A DNA stretch of 64,000 bases, from NCBI RefSeq assembly GCF_009727055.1, contig NC_052349.1:34280134-34344133 (forward strand), given 5' to 3'. Source of the DNA: Benincasa hispida (lineage: Eukaryota > Streptophyta > Magnoliopsida > Cucurbitales > Cucurbitaceae). A program made the position numbers and the translations under genes. The first letter of the stretch is position 1. Every line of letters begins with the position of its first letter. Below are positions 1 to 12,096 of this stretch, one piece after another. The notes beneath the pieces were generated by a model. That model saw nothing but the letters and a program-made list of their open reading frames with translations. It was not told where the DNA came from and searched no databases.

Positions 1-317
1 TTCGTCCTAAGTATCTTTCATGGCCTTCCTGCTCTTCTTTGAAATGGCTTTTCTTTGAGGACAGTTCCACTTCACGTGTCCGGGCTTTTTGCATTCAAAA
101 CAGATGATTGTATCTCTGTTGGCTCTTTTCTCCTTTGGCCTTCTTGATTGTTGACTTTCTTTGAGAAGTTCATTTTCCTAAATTGCTTTTTGAACTTCTT
201 GGTCAAGTAAGCGAACTCCTCATCATTTAGTTCAGCTTCCGTTTCAGAGTCCTCCTTTGAACTTGAGAGTGGACTATTATAATGCTTTAGTGTATTCTCT
301 TCTTTCTTTTTTGACAT
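1..317 (-). pseudogene. copia-type gag C-terminal fragment with CCHC zinc knuckle, frameshifted
   Basis: On the minus strand a Lys/Glu-rich stretch (EDSETEAELNDEEFAYLTKK) leads to a nucleic-acid-binding zinc knuckle, CFECKKPGHVKWNC (CX2CX4HX4C), followed by a basic tail. The upstream open frame (72-317) and the knuckle lie in different frames, so there is a frameshift just before the knuckle. A stop TAG follows AMKDT near position 10, where the + strand copy nearby suggests a longer tail. This arrangement is typical of the end of a Ty1/copia gag before protease. It is a dead fragment cut by the window edge. No protease or later pol domain is visible here. Confidence 0.75.
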
Positions 318-1094
318 CTTCTTCTAACATTGGCCTTCCTCATAATTAATCCTCATGTGTCGATTGAGAGATATCCAACGAGCTCCTTCCAGTGGAATTT
401 TTTAGAGGTCCTTTTGCTTCTATTGGACTTGACGTACACGCTATTAGCAAGTCATCCACACAACTCTTAGCGCTAATGAGAATCATAGCAAACCATGGAT
501 GGATATGCTTTCCTCCACAGTTTTTTGGCAGATGCCTGTGCCAGTTATAGACCAAGTGAATTGATTCCTAATCCCTTCATAAATTGTAAATTGTAACAAT
601 AGATTCCAAGTGTACAAAAGAAAAGCATATGAAAGTTAAAAACAGTAAGGTTCAAGATATATTTCATTTGCATCACAATGATGTCCTAAACAATGTCATA
701 TTGTACGAACACTAAACATGCTTATAAGTTCCACCTCAGTTCCAAAGAGGGACTTCCTGTAATACTGGGACAGCTGAACCTTTGTAAACTTAGATAGTTC
801 CTTCATGAGAATGAGGTGTAAAGCTTCATAGCATTTTATGTCCAAATTTATCTTGACTTTCAATAGAATTAAACATGCAGAAAGATCTCGATTATATACC
901 TCATCAGGAACCATAAAAAAAAGAAAAGCCCAAAAAACAGACAGAGGATCATGAACTTATAAGAACATTAAATGAAGAATACTTTCTTCTCTTATCAAAA
1001 AATTACAGTTCAAACACAATCTAAAAACGAAAGTTGCATAAGGAGTATAATCGTTCCACTTGACGAAGGACAATGAAAGACTTCTATATATCAT
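318..1094. other. spacer between the two inverted gag pieces, no gene recognised
   Basis: AT-rich sequence with only short chance open frames (346-555 and 696-914, minus strand) that match no family I know. It may belong to the same rearranged retroelement, but nothing recognisable is left. Confidence 0.5.
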
Positions 1095-1330
1095 CATCTG
1101 TTTTGGAGAGTGCTCAAAAGCTCACTGGCACCGTGAAGTGGAACTGCTCCTCAAAGAGCCTATTTCAATATAGAAGAAGCGCAGTAAAGGCCATGAAAAG
1201 ATACAACGAAAAGCGATGAAAGCGATTCTGAAAAAGCGAGGAAGAAAGTAGCTCATAACACTATCGTTATGGCTTTTTGGAGAACGACGACGTGACGAAT
1301 GGAGTGAGGGTAGTACCTGAAACCTTACTT
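1095..1330 (+). pseudogene. second, inverted copy of the copia gag zinc-knuckle region
   Basis: Read on the plus strand, about 1095-1210 aligns by eye with the reverse complement of 1-125: the GTGAAGTGGAACTG core is shared, as are the following Lys-rich codons and the AAGGCCATGAAA segment. It continues further than the first copy into an Asp/Ser/Glu-rich tail (ESDSEKARKKVAHN) typical of plant copia gag C-termini. The zinc-knuckle Cys and His codons are mutated and frames are broken. It is therefore a decayed copy in opposite orientation, about 1 kb from the first. Confidence 0.6.
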
Positions 1331-4300
1331 TATGATGAGGCTCAACCTTGATGCATATATTTGAAAGTTAAAATTGATTTGAAAACAGTTCCAAGATTAA
1401 CAATTTCTGTCCCTCTTCAGGAAGAAAATGCTAACACTATTTAGACGTTCATTGAATATTATAATATAAGATTCTAATAATATTAATTGAGCTAGATAAA
1501 ATTCAAACCGAAAGAAAATAAAAATGATGTACACTCAATTTGGAAGATCTGATTTATCTACAATTCAAATTTACATGCTTTCACACATAAGAGAAGTATA
1601 ATGTTTACACCTATGCATATTTATGATAATAATTAAATCCATCAAATAAACCATAAAAGTGATATTGTCTAAGCTACTCGTGGTTAAAAGGATATTAGCA
1701 AATCGGAATATTCACCATTCTCACAAATTTATTTCCAAGAAAATGTATTCGATGATGGTTCATGCAAATTGCATTATTATGGATAAAAGTGGCTATAAGG
1801 GCCTTTATAGACAAACTCACCAAAAACAAAGAAATTTTACAAACTATACTTTGTCAAAAGAAAGTTCTATTATGTGTCAATGCATGTGGAAACCATGTCA
1901 TAATAGCTTAGCATGCAATTTTAAGAAAAAATCATATTATTGAATGAAAAGAGTATTGATCTAAATTTTCTGTTAGCTACGAAAGGACTAAACAAATATT
2001 GGGTAAGGTAAGGTATACATCTTGAAAGAGATTAATCTAGCTCAGGTATGTTAGATCCATAAAAAGAATATAGTGGTTACTATGGATAGATGGATATGTT
2101 ATCTTAAAACAGTTATAGCTGGGGTCCACACAAAATTTCTACATATCACTTTTAAAAATAAGAAAATATGTGGGATACGTAATTACCTTCGAGAGATGAC
2201 AGAGAAATAAAGTAAAGATTGTTTGGTGTAAGTAGGGAAATAGTTATAACGGTTTGAAAAAAGATAATACTCCTTTATTGGATGTTTTTTGTTAGCTTCC
2301 ATGGATAAATTTTTATGAAGAATTTTATAGTATTAGTCATTTAATTTTGACACAAAAAGAAGATTAGCGAAGATTATAATGTAAAGTATGAAATAAAGAA
2401 AGAATAAAAATATAAAGGATTTTAAATATAACCAAATGCAGATGTTGGTAAAGACTATTGTAAAGATAAAGTGAACTAAAGATAATATAGAAATATTAAA
2501 CATAGTACTACTTATTTGTAAACTAACTCAAGTCAAAATTTGATCAGAAATCGTCTTCTGTAGTACATATGAAGTATAAGAAAAAAATTCACTCGATTGA
2601 TTTTTTACATTGCTATATGGATGATAAAAGAATATAATAGAATGGATTAACATGAATGTGAGACAAAAAAATGCGTAATGAAAAAGGATACAAAAACCTT
2701 TTCTGAGCGAAAACTAATGACATGTTAAAACTTGCGAGCTAACTCACCTTCTTCCTGTACTATAAAGAAATCCCAATTGTTAGGGATTTAAATACAAGAA
2801 TAGCTTTCTAAGCCAGAAAAGTAAACTTTGGTAGAAAAAGATATAAGAGTTGAACTACTCATGAAATTTTTTGATTTTTCTTCTTAAACAAATGGAGATT
2901 ATTATCATTCAAAAACAACAGATTGCCTTTTCTGATATCCAAAAGATTAAATACACAAAAACTATAATTTTCTAACTTCTAGAATTCGACTTATTATGAG
3001 AAACATTATTACAATATTGTGAAATACAAGACACAATACCTTTTGGAAATCCTAATCTAGGCAAAGTCTAATTGAGCATAGTCCAACTATAAGTTCAAGA
3101 TTTGAAAAAAGAAACCATTGAAGATAGATCGTTTGAATTAGTCAAAGGAGTTATTAATCAATGATTTATAATTACACACACCGAGAAATTTACTTGGGCT
3201 TAAAATAATTAAATTCTAAATTTGCTTTATCTTTCATAAAAGGTATTGGAAGATTAAAAAATATGAACTGAAGGGCCTTTAAATCTTTCCCAGTTAGCCT
3301 TCATAAAAAAGAAGAGAAATTCCAAAAAAAAAAGAATATAATGGGATTAATAACTGATTGTCGAAAAATTAGAATGTGATCATATTGGAGGAAGATTGAA
3401 CAATGCTTCATTTGAAAAATTTTGTGAAAAAATAGAATTTTCTCAAATGATTTTTCCATCAATATCTCCAAAAAAACAAACACGTACAACAAGAAGTGAG
3501 ATGGGTATAAAGAGAAAAGGAAAAAACACGACTCTTTACAAAGAATAGCTACTCCATGCTTAATGATATGATTTAACCAGAGAAAATTCTTTTTGTGAGC
3601 TGAAAGCTGTTAAGTTACTGCGGAGTCTTTTATGTCGTACATGAAAAATTTGCGTGCTTTTAATAAGACCTGTTTAAAATTAAACCACAATCCTTACACG
3701 CGAACTTTAAGTAATAACTCAATTCTAACTTCAGGAAGTATTAACTATTTCATACAAAGCTTCAAAGTTGTGATTCGGCTACATAGTGCTATTTTGGATG
3801 AATGATACTCTAGAGAGCGCGAGCGAGCAAAAGCACAAACCCTACGTGGATTATTACTAGCTGTGAACTAAAGAGATTAAGAACGTCACAAAAAAGAAGA
3901 TCCATCTTGGTCATTTATTACTCTTAGGGAGTTATTTCTAAGACTATTGATAAGTTTCCAAAAAATTCATGTATGTTTAGATGTTTTTTCTTCAACTTAA
4001 ACATAAAAGAACTCATAGGTAACTTGGAAGTAGATCAATGCACTGTCTTAGCTCTTCTTGGAATTAGGGCAACACCCATGATGCCAACTTATCTTACAAG
4101 AATATTGTCTAAAAAGATAAAAGTAATAAAGGAACAATCAACAACCTATGTTTGAAAGATCTTCAAGATTTATATGAAAGGATAACGGAGACAAGTATCA
4201 TGAATTACCTTGAGGCTAAAGATACAGTTTAGACGCCAGACACTCCCAGAAAAAAAAATAACTCTAGCAATTTAGGAGCAAGGGAGACAAGGATCATTAA

Positions 4301-4339
4301 TAGAGAGTAGGAAGATAGAATGTTAATTGTAGCACTTGA
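1331..4339. other. AT-rich intergenic sequence, no feature recognised
   Basis: About 3 kb without a convincing gene. Open frames are short (the longest is about 94 codons at 1659-1943), AT-driven, and match no family I recognise. No inverted repeat, tRNA or LTR boundary could be identified by eye. Confidence 0.5.
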
Positions 4340-5185
4340 CTGATTAGTCTTAAATTTATGGTGTTTGTCCATGAATGATAGAAATACAAGTTGAATTTTA
4401 TAATGCAGAGGGGAGATAAATTTTTGGCCATTGGATATGATTGCAAATGAAGGTGGAGATTGAATAAAAATAGAAAAAGAAAGGATTTGAAAAGGAATTT
4501 TGAAAGATTGGAATTATTGAGATTTGGAGAAATAAAAAGGATTTGAAGGATGAAAATTTTAGGAAGGAATCAAATTTGAAAAGGCTGAAATTTGGTGAGA
4601 ATTTGGAGAAAATTGGATCAGAAAATTAAAAGAAAAATAAGAAAATAAAAAATAGCCGGATGATATGAGCACCATGCGCACAGGGAGGAGATTGAGCGTC
4701 ACGTGCCACATTTTGTGAAAAAACTGCAGGCACATGCGGCGCACGGCGCGGTCCGTGCGTGAAGCTGGGTGACCACCACTTGTCATTATCTCATCCGTCC
4801 ATGGTTGCCACGTCACTACCACATCATGTGCCATGTCAACACCACATCAGCAAAAAGTTATCGGTTAGAGCGTCACGTCATCTGCCACGTCAGCTTCCAT
4901 GTCATCAACATTGACCGTTTGTGTGTCACATCAGCCGCTACGTCAGAGCCACGTCAGCAAGGTGCCACATGTCACTGCCACGTTGGATTTTTCTCTCCAA
5001 TCTTCTTTTGCTTATAACGTTCTCGTTTGAACTCCGATTTGAGCGATTCAAATTTCGTTGGAATCGTCTTTTCGAGCTCTACAAGATAACTCTAAAACAC
5101 TGAAAATATTTGTACAAAAAATCTGAGTTTGTTATCATCAAAATACTTTGGTTTGATTGAAGCCCTAAAGCTAACACATAGGTTG
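4340..5185. repeat. GC-richer repeat block with dispersed CACGTCA-like motifs, possible Ty3-type LTR or leader remnant
   Basis: A purine-rich run (4400-4660) is followed by a locally GC-rich segment (4670-4790). Then comes a stretch (4800-4985) where variants of CACGTCAG, CACATCAG and CATGTCA recur about a dozen times at irregular spacing. The block ends abruptly at about 5185, where copia-family LTR sequence begins. No open frame spans it. Such ACGTCA-dense segments occur in some plant LTR retrotransposon ends, but I could not find paired LTRs, so the class is inferred and weak. Confidence 0.4.
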
Positions 5186-6020
5186 TTCATAATAACGGCT
5201 AGGTCAAATCTCTGTTTTACCCTCGAAATTAGCTCTTGTTTCTTAAGTCCCCACTCATCCCCTAATGAACAATTGTTTTGTGATCCAATCACAAAACTGA
5301 GTCCCTCTCATGTCAAATGAAAGGGTAGGATCCCTTGTTCAAGCCCTAGAATCAGCACTTAAGGAGAAAACCTCTCTACTATCCCTAAAGTGTGGTAGGA
5401 GTAAATTTCTCTTGCACCCATGTCCCCAGCTATCTATCCGGTCTTACCCCTGAAATGGGAGTCTTATTGAGCCGATGCTATTGAGTCAACCCCTCACCTA
5501 TGCAATCTAAGGGTAATTCTAGATTAAAAAGGATGTTTCATAGTTAGCTCAGGATTAAGGTCAAGTTACCTAGGTCATCGCTTTGAAATAATCAGTCTTA
5601 AACAGTAAACAACGTTATAAAGTAAGAGTGACTCATTTCGTGGTCCGATCTTGTACAAACCCTTTTGCACAAGGACACCCCCACTCCTCATGTTCAACAT
5701 GAACGAATTAGGATCACTTCGTTTGTAGCACTTTACAACTCCTTGTAACAACTATAGAGTGAGCCGCATCTAATAGTGTTACCAGAATAAGGTACCTAAT
5801 CTTATCCATATACTATAGATCATTTTGACTATTTACTCGAATTTGATCCACTTTTATATCTCCACATAAAGTTCAAGTATTCATCCAATAGTCAAGGGAC
5901 TTTTAGGTTTATTGGATTTCTATTCAAGCAAAAGATCTATTCAATAACACTTTTATTGAATTTTCGGAATAAGTTCCATTATTTACATACCACGAGTTTT
6001 AGGACATAAAACTCAATAGG
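5186..6020 (-). repeat. truncated LTR copy A of the long copia LTR family
   Basis: Aligns by eye with the half of the family LTR that carries its conserved landmarks: an AATAACGGCTGGGTCAAA-like segment, a run near CCTAATGAACAATT, the GGTCCGATCTT..GCACAAGGA block, and the terminal CACGAGTTTTAGGACATA segment. The strand is set by comparison with the LTR next to the copia polypurine tract (7119-8252). The other half of the LTR is missing at the left, where unrelated sequence starts at 5185. Confidence 0.7.
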
Positions 6021-6084
6021 TTGAACATTTCAAAATATAGTGACTTTATGCTGAGTAAAATTGATAAAAATAAATAAATAAATA

Positions 6085-7060
6085 AACAATGGTGCAAACA
6101 CTTTGCTTTGGCATCATAAATGGGCTTCTAATGGAACTCTTAAACAACTTCTCCCCTGTTTTTTCGCTCTCTCTGAAAATGATATGCTTACTGTAAAGGA
6201 AGCTTGGTCTATTAAAGATGCTAACTGGAATTTCTTTCCTTGCAGATCTCTTTTAGACAGGGAAGTCGATAATTGGCTTGTTGCTCCGCCTGGATGGCCA
6301 ACCCCAAGCACTATGAGTGGCTTACATACTATTCATTGGGGTTTAAATTCCAATGATATTTTCTCTATCAAATCTCTCAAACTCTTCCTGACTAATACCA
6401 TCATCCGTGCAAATATTAACAATGTGGCAACCTTGGGTCCTCTAATATGCTAAAAAAATGTAAGTTCTTTGTATGGTCTATGGTGCATAAAGGGCTGAAT
6501 ACCATTGACAAAAGTCAAGCTCAAAATCCATTGCTCAATCTCCAACCAAGCTAGTGCCTGTTATGTTTAAAAAAAAAAAAAGGTGAAACAACCGAGCACT
6601 TATTTATCCATTGCTCATAAAATGTGGTGTTTCATGGATGGTGTTTTTGCAAATCTCCGCAGTTCGCAAGATCTATTGGACAAGCTCACCCACATCCCGC
6701 TTTATTCTACAACGAACATGCTTAAATATAAGTACTTGATAGGTGCCGTTATGGAGCTTATGGTTGGAGAGGAACAATCACACTTCTAGGAACTTGGATT
6801 GGTCTACTCGTCATATCTGGGAGGACATTCTTTGTATGGCTGCTACTTGGTGCTCAAAATCTATTTTACTTTGTAATTACGATATTTCTAACATTGCTTT
6901 AAATTGGAAGGCTTTCCTCTAACCTCTCATTCTCATTCAAACTCGAATTTTCTTATATTTTGTTTTGTGGCAATGAATTATATCATTCCTGGGGTAAGGA
7001 ATTGATGAGGGTGCTAAGAATGTGTCAACCTAGTTAAGATATTTAGCTGCGTCTACTGAT
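6085..7060 (+). pseudogene. LINE (L1-type) ORF2 3' end, zf-RVT region, decayed
   Basis: The plus strand encodes the C-terminal part of a plant L1-like ORF2 after the reverse transcriptase. It has a tract ending in FSIKSLKLFL, then a CKFFVWSMVHKGLNT-like segment. A Cys-x2-Cys motif (CLLCLKK) and GETTEHLFIHC follow, the zinc-binding zf-RVT signature. The C-terminus ends in a DIWNIALNW-like motif (SNIALNWKAFL, stop near 6920). The frame is broken by stops and by a poly-A run of about 11 in the Cys-motif codons. 3' UTR-like sequence follows to about 7090 and ends near an A-rich stretch. Endonuclease and RT domains are absent, consistent with a 5'-truncated insertion. Confidence 0.75.
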
Positions 7061-7118
7061 CCTTTTCTCACTCAATCGTATCTTGTTAAAAAAATGTGAA
7101 TATACAAACATATAGATA

Positions 7119-8252
7119 TATTGAAGGAATCGAATTCTCAGCGGAAGCGAATGATCACATATTGCTTTGATTTTTGTTTATAAAATCTAGAATACAAAAA
7201 TGAGAAACAACATTCATAATGCATAAATAATAGGCTAAGCATGCTTTAAGATTAAATTACAAAAGAAAAGAAATAACTAACCCTTGAAGAGCCATTCTTC
7301 AAGTTCTTCTCCAAGTCTCTGAGTTTTAATAACTCAAATCGGCATATTGATCTCCACGAACAATAAGAAGACACCACAAAAAAGTTTTTCCTGTTATTCT
7401 CTTAGCAAGGACCGGTTTGTAGGAAGTGGCTTTTTGAAAGAGTAAAAGGGAACTTGTGGTATTTTGAGAGATTTTTCCACAGAGAACTCTTTTTCTGTGA
7501 AAAAACTTAAAAGGGTTGAGAGAGGGGGAGAATCAGTTATTTGCACAGAACTTTTCTGCAAGCAGTTAAATTTTCACCCATATAAATCAAAGGATAATCC
7601 CTCGTGAACAAAAGTTCATAATATACTTAAGGTTAAGACTAAGTTGTCTAGGTCATCCTATTGAAATAGAAACCTAACTAGTCAATGGTATTACATCTAG
7701 TGGTTACTATTTCGCGGTCTGGTCTTAAGCAAACTCATTGCATAAGATACCTCCACTCGCATGTCAGCTACACGAATGCGTTGGATCATTGCGTTTGTAT
7801 GGGTCATATCCAAAGTGTCATCAGAATAAGGTACCCAACCTTATCCCTATACTATAGACCCTTTAGGTTGTATCTTGAATATTGATCCCTGTATGTCTCC
7901 ACATACTGTTCAAGACTCATAAGACAGCCTTGGATGTTATTATTGGATTTAGGGTTATCAAGACAAAATAAAATATAACACAATCAACAACATTTATTGA
8001 AATGACATCGATAACTCTTTATTGATGACATAACATAATCAGTAATATTTATTAAAATAACATCGATAACTCTTTATTGATGACAGACAATTGATTTCAC
8101 TTACTATCTACGAGTTTTAGGGTATAAAACCCAAAAAACTCTCATTTGAACTAAAACTCTAGTAAGTAGGATGTACATAATATCACTATCCAAAAGCAAC
8201 ATGAATGGTAAATAAAAACAATAAACTAGGGCATCCATATACCCATTACACA
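7119..8252 (-). repeat. LTR copy B: 3' LTR of the minus-strand copia element
   Basis: On the minus strand it begins TGTGTAATGGG directly after the purine-rich tract AAGTGGGAGA (8253-8265), the expected polypurine tract at the end of copia pol. It ends near 7119 at a CGAATTCCTTCA-like terminus. It shares the family's core landmarks with the other LTRs but is only about 1.13 kb, because the middle section found in 16700-17690 is missing. It also carries a local tandem duplication of about 45 bp (7986-8030 and 8041-8085), with period 55. Confidence 0.7.
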
Positions 8253-8288
8253 TCTCCCACTTGCCCTAGATTACATAATGTACATGTC

Positions 8289-8483
8289 TCATAGACCTAG
8301 ATTCTCTAGATGACTCTCGAACACTTTAACTGAGAGAGCCTTCATAAATGGATCAACAATGTTGTGCTCCGAAGCAATATTTGTGATGATCACATTTCCT
8401 CGTTGCATAATCTCCCATACCAAATGATACTTTTTTTCAACATGTTTTCCTCGTTTGTGGCTACGAAATTCTTTAGAGTTGGC
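8289..8483 (-). pseudogene. copia polyprotein C-terminus (end of RNase H), distal side of the solo-LTR insertion
   Basis: Minus-strand translation gives the conserved end of plant Ty1/copia polyproteins: KEFRSHKRGKHVEKKYH, then IMQRGNVIITNIASEHN, then VFESHLENLGL and a stop at 8289. The codons before KEF come from the other side of the inserted LTR (10389 onward), where YYDNSG, the RNase H motif, is found. Joining across the 5-bp duplication restores frame, showing that the LTR landed in an open or recently open frame. Confidence 0.85.
8479..8483. repeat. target-site duplication, left copy (TTGGC)
   Basis: TTGGC immediately precedes the TGTTGGGA start of the solo LTR and is repeated exactly at 10384-10388. 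A 5-bp duplication is what LTR-retrotransposon integrases make. Confidence 0.85.
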
Positions 8484-10383
8484 TGTTGGGAATGTACTAA
8501 ACTCGCGGTTCGTAAATGTTGTTAACATATTCTATTTATCAATTAAAAAAATGTTATTGAGTATTTTATTCAATAAATTACTATTGATATTGCATTCTTT
8601 TATGAAAATCCAATAAACGAATCCATGACTATAACATGAATACTTTAATTTTATGTAGCAACATAAGAGAGAATCAAGTTCTAGTATGTAGCCAAAATAG
8701 TCTATAAATATACGGATGAGATTAGGTACCTCATCTAGGTGACACTATTGGATGCGGCCCATTTTGTATACTGATACAAATGATGTGATCCAAAAATCAT
8801 TCACGTAAAGACAGGTGAGTGGGGGCATCCCGTGCAATAAGTTTGCATAAGCCCGGACCTCTAAATAGTCACTTTTCTTTATAACAATTGTTTACTGTTA
8901 AAACTGACTATCTTAAACTCAATGAACTAGGATAACTCGATCTTAATCCTGAGCTAACTATGAACTCCTGTTTATTCAGGATTATCCTTTGATCTGCATA
9001 GGTGAGAGTAATCCAACAGCACTACTCAATAAGCCTCCCATTTTAAGGATAAGACCGGATAGATAGCTAGGCATATAGTTTTGCAATATGAAATTCACTT
9101 CTACCAGATTTAGGTTTATCAGATAGGTTGTTGTTCTTTTAAACGTTGATGCTTTGTCTTGAACAACGAGGCCCCGCCCTCTCATGCAAGAGAGGGTTAT
9201 GATTTATAAGTTGGACTATAAGTCAATTGTTCAATGGAGGATCAGTAGAAGCTTAAGGAGCAAGATGTATTTACAGAGGTAATATGGTAATCTTTGACCC
9301 AGCTGTAAAATACGAACGACTTGTATGGTTAAAATGGACAGAAATATATTTACAGTGAGGAGAGTATAACTATCGAGTTATAGTGGAATGTCTTGGTAGT
9401 TAACGAATAGTGACTAATTCGGTTTAAAGAGTTTAGCAAATTAATTACAAATCGTTGGAGCTCATGATCTGTAGATCCATAAGGACCCTTTACTAGCTCG
9501 TAATTTGGATTAGTAAATTGAGTAATCTAGATGAGATTTAAAATTAGGGTTTAGAATTTAAAATGTTCAAATTCAACTAAGGTTTCTTTTAATTGTATTC
9601 GATACAATTGAATTATTTAATTTTATCGAAATTAAACGAAATTGGAGAATTAATTAATGTTTAAATTATGATTTAAATATTAATTATATGAAATTAAATT
9701 CATTGTAGTGAAATTGGTATTTTATTAATTTAATATTCATATTAAATTAACAAAATTAATTAAAAAGGTTTAATTAATTAGTTTTATTTGAAATTAATTA
9801 ATTGAATTGTTTTTATAAAACTAATAAAACAAATAAATTAGTTTATTTGTAATTTTGATTTTAGAAATCATCTTTTAAAACAAAATTTGAAAAACCAACA
9901 AAATGGAAATTTCCAAAAAATTGGAAATCTCCACTATGGTGCAAGCACCTCATTCATCCAATTCCGCTTAATGAATGAAGAAGAAGCTATCAAGTTTTGA
10001 ATTTGCATGATGAAAGCTTTATAAATTAAAGTATTGGGTTGAATGATTAAGCTTAGCATTAAGAACTTCTTCAAGAACTCTAAAAAATTCGAAATTCTCT
10101 CGCAAACCCTCTTCAGTCTTTATCAAATCCAGCTCAATTTAGTGTTTCTACCACACAATCCTTACAAAAGAATAGTAGAGAAGATCTTCATGGTAGTATA
10201 TTTGTAGATTGAAGCATTTTTAGTGGAGCTCAGTTGATTTTGAAGAGGTTTCATCAAAGGTATTGTGTTCAGCAAACCTCTTCGGTAATAGTTACTTTGA
10301 AACATGTTTTCAACTCAAATTAAGTATAATTAAAATGCTTATTGATTCTAATTTTCTCTACTGCATGTTAATTTACTCTATCA
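8484..10383 (+). mobile_element. solo LTR (copy C) inserted in copia RNase H coding sequence
   Basis: The 1,900-bp segment begins TGTTGGGAATG and ends CTCTATCA, so it has the TG..CA termini of an LTR. It is flanked by a perfect 5-bp duplication TTGGC. It carries the same landmarks as the other LTR copies, here on the plus strand, opposite to the copia element it interrupts. No gag, pol, primer-binding site or second LTR lies between the duplications. It is therefore a solo LTR left by recombination between the two LTRs of a full element. It is younger than the host copia copy. Confidence 0.88.
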
Positions 10384-10388
10384 TTGGC
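10384..10388. repeat. target-site duplication, right copy (TTGGC)
   Basis: Exact repeat of 8479-8483 directly after the CA terminus of the solo LTR. The sequence beyond it resumes the copia RNase H reading frame. Confidence 0.85.
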
Positions 10389-12090
10389 TCCCCACTGTTG
10401 TCATAGTATGAGGTGATGGGCAAGTCTATATTTGGAACCACTTCCAAATCACTTAGGAACTTCCTGAGCCTAACTGCTTCTTTTGTTGCTACACAAGTAG
10501 TTACATATTCCACTTCCATGGTGGAGTCTACAATGCATCCTTACTTGATGCTACGCCATACTATAGCTCCCTCATTCAGGGACAACACTAATTCTGACAT
10601 GGATTTCCTAGAATCCTTGTCAATTTGGAAATCAAAGTCGGTGTATCTTAGACCCATACACCAGCTTGTAGTCCCACGTTCTCCTAAGCTTAAGGATATT
10701 CTTAACCGTTGTCTAGTGGTCTAACCCTAGACTGGTACCTACAAATGTCTGGCCTAGTGCAAAACATAACATACATTAAGCTACCCAGAGTTGAGGCATA
10801 GGGAATACATCTCATATCCTCAACTTCTTGAGGTGTCTTAGAACATTGTTTGTTAGAAAGGTGAACCCTGTACCTGAAAGGTAATAAACCCTTCTTGGAG
10901 TTCTACATCGAACATCGAGTCAACATTTTATCGATATAAGTTGCTTGAGACAAAGTCAGCATTCCGTTCTTGCGATCTCTAATAATTTAGATCCAAAGTA
11001 CATATTACGCCTCTCCCAAATATTTCATTTGGAATTGGGATTTCAACCAATTTTTAATATCAGTGAGGTACCCAACATCATTCTCAATAAGTATGATATC
11101 GTCGACATAAGTACTAAGAAAGCCACTTTACCATTGATGATTTTCTTATATACACAAGGTCAATCACGTTTTAATCAAAACCAAAAGATTTGGTCGCACT
11201 ATTAAATCAAGTGGTCCAAGGACGCCTGCTTCAACCCATGAAAGGATCGATTCAGCTTGCAAACTTTTTGCTTCTGACCTTGGGCTACAAACCTTTCGGG
11301 CAGAGACATAAGATATTCTCTTCAAGATTGTCATTTAGAAAGACAGTCTTGACATCCATTTGTTATCTCATAGTCATAATATGTGGCTATGGATAAGAGA
11401 ATTCTTGTATGCTTAAGCATAGCAACTGGGGAAAAAGTTTCCTCATAGTCAACCCCTTCCCTTTAGGTATAACCCTTTGCTTCAAGTCTAGCTTTGAAGG
11501 TTTGTACCTTCCCAACTACATCTCTCTTTCTTTTATAGATCCATTTACACCGTATGGTTTTAACCTCTCAGGTAGATCTACAAGCTCCTATAATGAATTG
11601 GAGTACATAGACTCTATTTCAAGGTCCATGGCTTTGACCCACTGATCCTTATATACGTCATTTATTACCTGTTTATAGGACAATAGATCCTCAATGCCAT
11701 CATCTGGTATGACAACCTGAGTCTCAATTAAACCCAAGTAACAGTCAAGTTGTGATATAAACCTCTTACTGCGTCAAGGCACTCACAATGATTGAGAAGG
11801 ATGAGACTGACTTGAAGTGCTACCTTTTTCATTAATTCTCAATGAAAGACCAGCTTCATCAACAACTCTTGTTGATTCTTCAATAGCTTCATTTAATACT
11901 AATTTGCTCCGTGGTTTATGATCTCTCATGTAGTCTTTCTTCAAGAATATAGCATTTATCGATACAATCACCTTGTTTTCTTAAGGATCATAGAATAAAC
12001 CACCTCTCGTTTCCTTAGGGTAACTAAAAAATTGGCATATTTTGAACAAGGTTCTAACTTCTTAGGATTTATCGCTAGCACATTTGTAGG
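10389..12090 (-). pseudogene. copia reverse transcriptase and proximal RNase H, decayed
   Basis: Minus-strand fragments in order: a linker DHKPRSKLVLNEAIEES (11783-11971); the RT motif A segment QMDVKTVFLNDNLEEN (starting at 11362 and reading down past 11342); the catalytic YVDD box (11098-11109) in FLSTYVDDIILIEN; then RNase H up to YYDNSG near 10400. Several stops and frameshifts separate these pieces, so no functional enzyme is encoded. Plus-strand open frames over this stretch are shadows. In family terms this enzyme copies the element's RNA into DNA in cytoplasmic particles. Confidence 0.85.
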
Positions 12091-12096
12091 AAAACC

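Noticed and set aside
4559..5017. Overlapping frames on both strands in the CACGTCA block
   Set aside because: Composition-driven frames in a repeat; Cys/His-rich plus-strand translation comes from the repeated CAC/CAT words.
10413..11645. Plus-strand open frames 10413-10724, 10945-11205, 11190-11396 and 11409-11645
   Set aside because: They are antisense shadows of the minus-strand copia reverse transcriptase and RNase H, shown by YVDD and the motif A segment on minus.
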